Positions 60,786 to 64,000 of a stretch of DNA of 64,000 nt are shown one piece after another. The stretch is taken from positions 37,952,399 through 38,016,398 of the forward strand of contig NC_059084.1 in assembly GCF_020497125.1 (NCBI RefSeq), given 5' to 3'. The notes under the pieces were generated by a model that saw only the letters and a program-made list of their open reading frames with translations, ran no database searches and was not told the origin of the DNA. Each line of letters begins with the position of its first letter. The stretch's first letter is position 1. Source of the DNA: Mauremys mutica. Taxonomy: Eukaryota > Chordata > Testudines > Geoemydidae. The position numbers were made by a program, and so were the translations under genes.

Positions 60786-61039
60786 AAAATCCCTTGGAAG
60801 AATGATTGAAAAGAAGCCAGCCCTAGACGGAGGCAGGGAAACTCTCCTCAGCCTTACTACAGTGCAGGCACCATCCTGACGGAGCCGAGCAGGATGCTGT
60901 GGGTAACTAGAAATGGGACAGAGCTGTTTGACACTGCCGTTAGAGGCTGAGCTGTCAGCCTGAGCAACATCCACTGGCAGGGAGTTCCGTGGGCTAATGT
61001 CACCCCCATGAGAGGTGGAGCCTGCAGGGCAGAGGCAGC

Positions 61040-61047
61040 TATAAAAG
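61040..61047 (+). promoter_or_regulatory. TATA box of a possible promoter
   Basis: TATAAAAG in gcagcTATAAAAGaacc. Downstream is a short GC-balanced stretch with an ATG (61101) opening only a 23-codon frame, so if it is a promoter the transcript is noncoding, spliced beyond the window, or the gene has decayed. Confidence 0.35.
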
Positions 61048-61569
61048 AACCAAAGATGCCAGAATGCAGAGTGACACAACCCTGCTCAGAGACAACACAA
61101 TGCCTGCTGTCAGGGCTAGTGGCCTGAGTCTCACAGAGAGTGTGAGAGACGTGGGGTCCACTCCCAGATGAGCCCAGCAGTGCTAGTTTTGCAAATTGCC
61201 TTTAGGAAGTAGCTAGATCTGGAACAAGGTGCAAACAGGGTGGGTGAGCACAGTTGTGAAGGTGGGATAAAGAGATCTAGAGAGGGCCCAGCACCTCTGG
61301 GCCTGGCAGTTCAGAGCCCAAGCACCTGTGGGCCTGGCACATCAGTTATAAAAGAAAAAAATTGTTTGAGCTCCAGCACTTCTTTCATTACAAATTAAGC
61401 ACTGGTGAAATCCCTCCCAAGAAGGGTACATGGCAGCACACAACCAACTGCAGAGGTGAACTGTTCTCTGGTTGATGGCCCAGCTTCTAGCTCTGTTACG
61501 GATTCAAATCCTGCCTAGCTTAGATTTGACATGCTGGTTTGATGTTCTCTTGTTCTTGTGTTAAAAATG
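61048..61569. other. Downstream of the TATA box, no gene recognised
   Basis: No coding exon supported. A B-box-like ggattcaaatcc near 61501 has no matching A box. Confidence 0.35.
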
Positions 61570-61845
61570 GAAGGTTCCAATCGATCTCCTGTCATTCATG
61601 TCACAACCCCTTTCAATTGTCTTGCTTTACAGCCCCAGCTTTTTTAATCCTATTCCTACAGACATCTCTGCAGCCCTGCTGCCTTCTCTCTGAGCCCTCT
61701 CTGGCAGTAGGTAGAGATTATTCCTTAGTGACAAATAACACTGTCAGTTTTTTAATGAGAATCTGGCACTAACCAGAGAGAGCGTGATCAGGACTTTCCT
61801 GTCTCTGGGAACCAAACCTGAACCCAGGCCATTGGGCGGATCAAT
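61570..61845 (+). repeat. Diverged duplicate block P, second copy
   Basis: See the entry at 58440. Confidence 0.55.
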
Positions 61846-62549
61846 GTATTTGCAGGCTAAATAGTTCACTGAGTTATTCTCAGCAGAAGACAGCCTGCCT
61901 AAACAGACCTGCTGGCCTTCTCTTCTGAGACTAACACAGAGTCTTTGCCAACAATTACAACTTACCACTCAGCGCTTCCCAGGCAAGCCTATTCCATCCC
62001 CGAGGTAAAAGCAGCCTAGAGAAAACATATCAGAAACAACAGAAGAAGCGAGACATGTGCTAATAACGTCACGGACGTCATCCAAGGTGTCTCCAACTTT
62101 TCCACTAGTGAAACCTTCAAACGCCCCAACAGGGTCTCTTTTGTGCTGACCAGTTCAGAGCAGCCTCAGTGCAGAAGTAGCCTGCTCATGAAAAGTCTAA
62201 TCCGTCCTTTGTACAGTTCGGGAATCTTTGATCTGGAGTTTCCAGGAGCAGGTCACCAGTAGAAAATGGGTCTCTCTCTCTCCAGGGCAAAGCTTCAAAA
62301 GGCTGTGGGGAATGTGCATTTCCCTTCTCCCAGGTGCTTTCCAGGAAATCCACTTTGCCCACATTGTCCTCTGAAGCCCTTTCAAGTTCCTACTGCTATC
62401 CACAGATTGCACTAGTCAGTCGCCTGGAGGAGTTACATGCAATTCCGCCAACACAGACACACAATTTCATTTGCAATACTCTGGATCCCGAAGGGATTAA
62501 ACTTAATTCAGTAATTGTCTTAGTCCCGTAAGGTTTAGCTAGCATATTA
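61846..62549. other. Intergenic, no gene recognised
   Basis: No coding exon supported. Confidence 0.35.
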
Positions 62550-63577
62550 AGAACATAAGAATGGCCATACTGGGTCAGACCAAAGGTCCATCCAGCCCAG
62601 TATCCTGTCTACCGACAGTGGCCAATGCCAGGTGCCCCAGAGGGAGAACCTAACATGTAATGATCAAGTGATCTTTCTCCTGCCATCCATCTCCACCCTC
62701 TGACAAACAAAGGCTAGGGACACCATTCCTTACCCATTCTGGCTAATAGCCATTAATGGACTTAACCTCCATGAATTTATCTAGTTTTCCTCTAAACCCT
62801 GTTCTAGTCCTAGTCTTCATAACCTCCTCAGGCAAGGAGCTCCACAGGTTGACTATGCGCTGTGTGAAGAACTTCCGTTTATTTGTTTTAAACCTGCTGC
62901 CCATTAATTTCATTTGGTGACCTCTAGTTCTTATATTATGGGAACAAGTAAATAATTTTCCTTATTCACTTTATCCACATTACTCATGATTTTATATACC
63001 TCTATCATATCCCCCCTTAGTCTCCTCTTTTCCAAGCTGAAGAGTCCTAGCCTCTTTAATCTCTCCTCATATGGGACCTGTTCCAAACCCTAATCATTTT
63101 AGTTGCCCTTCTCTGAACCTTTTCTAATGCCAGTATATCTTTTTGGAGATGAGGAGAGCACATCTGGACGCAGTATTCAAGATGTGGGCGTACCATGGAT
63201 TTATATAAGGGCAATAAGATATTCTCCGTCTTATTCTCAATCCCTTTTTTAATGATTCCTGACATCCTGTTTGCTTTTTTGACCACCTCTGCACACTGCG
63301 TGGACATCTTCAGAGAACTATCCACGATGACTCCAAGATCTTTTTCCTGACTCGTCGTAGCTAAATTAGCCCCCATCATATTGTATGTATAGTTGGGGTT
63401 ATTTTTTCCAATGTGCATTACTTTACATTTATCCACATTAAATTTCATTTGCGATTTTGTTGCCAATCACCTAGTTTTGTGAGATCTTTTTGAAATTCTT
63501 CACTGTGTGATTCGGTCTTAACTATCTTGAGCAGTTTAGTATCATCTGCAAACTTTGCCATCTCACTGTCATAAAAC
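62550..63577 (-). mobile_element. CR1 LINE, 5' truncated at the RT active site
   Basis: Minus strand from the FADDTKLLKIVKTE region of RT through the conserved C-terminus ([55 protein letters not shown]) to the 3' end, which on the plus strand reads gaacataagaatggcc. One frameshift near 63466 and another near 63085 break the frame. Same subfamily tail as 22079-22768. Confidence 0.9.
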
Positions 63578-63787
63578 TTTTCATTTATCACAGGCTCATT
63601 CTGTTCCCAGAGATTTCAGGCCCTGCACTGGCGGATTCCCACCAACCAAAGGAATTTAGCTTTGAAATAAATCGAAATCTTTGATTAAAATGATACAGGA
63701 AGAAAATGAAAATGAAGGAAAGAAAATATGATAATGTAAACTATAGAGAGGAAAGGGATGGATTGTAACCTGTAATATAACGGAGTG
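63578..63787. other. Intergenic, no gene recognised
   Basis: AT-rich, purine-rich; nothing recognised. Confidence 0.35.
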
Positions 63788-64000
63788 ATACGATCTGTTG
63801 ATTACACAAAAGTAACCGTCCTAACACTGAGTATCAATTCTAGCCCAGTAACAAAGGTTAACGTGTAATACAATTATTACCTAGGACTAAAGAAACAAAT
63901 CACACAGCCAGTGTAAGGCAGGAGGTCGCCCCGCTGACAGGAGGATATAGTTCAATTAGCCACTTGTGAAATAATCTTGCTTTGAAGAATGACTGGAAAG
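63788..64000 (+). repeat. Diverged duplicate block Q, second copy (runs off the window)
   Basis: Homologous to 60597-60785; continues to the end of the window. Confidence 0.75.

Noticed and set aside
61495..61520. B-box-like ggattcaaatcc as a tRNA gene or SINE
   Set aside because: No A box or CR1-type tail near it.
1..64000. CRISPR arrays or bacterial operons
   Set aside because: Tandem repeats here lack unique spacers of constant size, and gene structure, splice sites and repeats are vertebrate.

Overview
The window is vertebrate nuclear DNA, most likely from a cryptodire turtle. Evidence: CR1-type LINE copies in several states of truncation, a tRNA-derived SINE with a CR1-like tail (the arrangement known from tortoise/turtle Pol III SINEs), DIRS and Ty3/Gypsy elements, hAT-type short elements with 8-bp target duplications, and spliced secreted ribonuclease genes of the sauropsid RNase A type. 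Nothing is bacterial; there are no operons, CRISPR arrays or ribosome binding sites. The species call is inference from repeat content.

Layout. 1-10 kb is repeat debris with two clean solo LTRs (4691-5490 and 5641-6709) and a hAT MITE. At 11397-12425 lies an intact single coding exon for a 342-residue protein with four N-terminal ~43-residue repeats and a C-terminal half resembling aerolysin-type beta-pore-forming proteins. 12814-19660 is a decayed Gmr1-like Ty3/Gypsy element with integrase upstream of reverse transcriptase and a SCAN-like Gag; its 5' end is an inverted LTR end, yet it sits in a perfect 5-bp target duplication. 20.2-21.4 kb holds a PNMA-like Gag-derived pseudogene split by a CR1. 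22825-27321 is a young non-autonomous endogenous retrovirus with LTRs differing at one base. 29.7-31.3 kb is a long CR1 copy.

33279-40759 is a tandem segmental duplication of a ~3.7-kb unit, each copy carrying an intact secreted RNase A-family gene with a noncoding first exon and an 80-bp intron. A third, more diverged RNase gene lies at 46604-47074. These three are the host genes best supported here and probably belong to the RNase A (angiogenin/host-defence RNase) cluster. Minisatellites surround them.

53277-58399 is a structurally complete DIRS-type tyrosine-recombinase retrotransposon (minus strand) with inverted terminal repeats, a textbook internal complementary region, open RT/RNase H and recombinase frames and a broken gag. 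The right end (58.4-64 kb) shows diverged direct duplications, an LTR-like block, a TATA-box promoter candidate and another CR1. All counts and alignments were done by eye.
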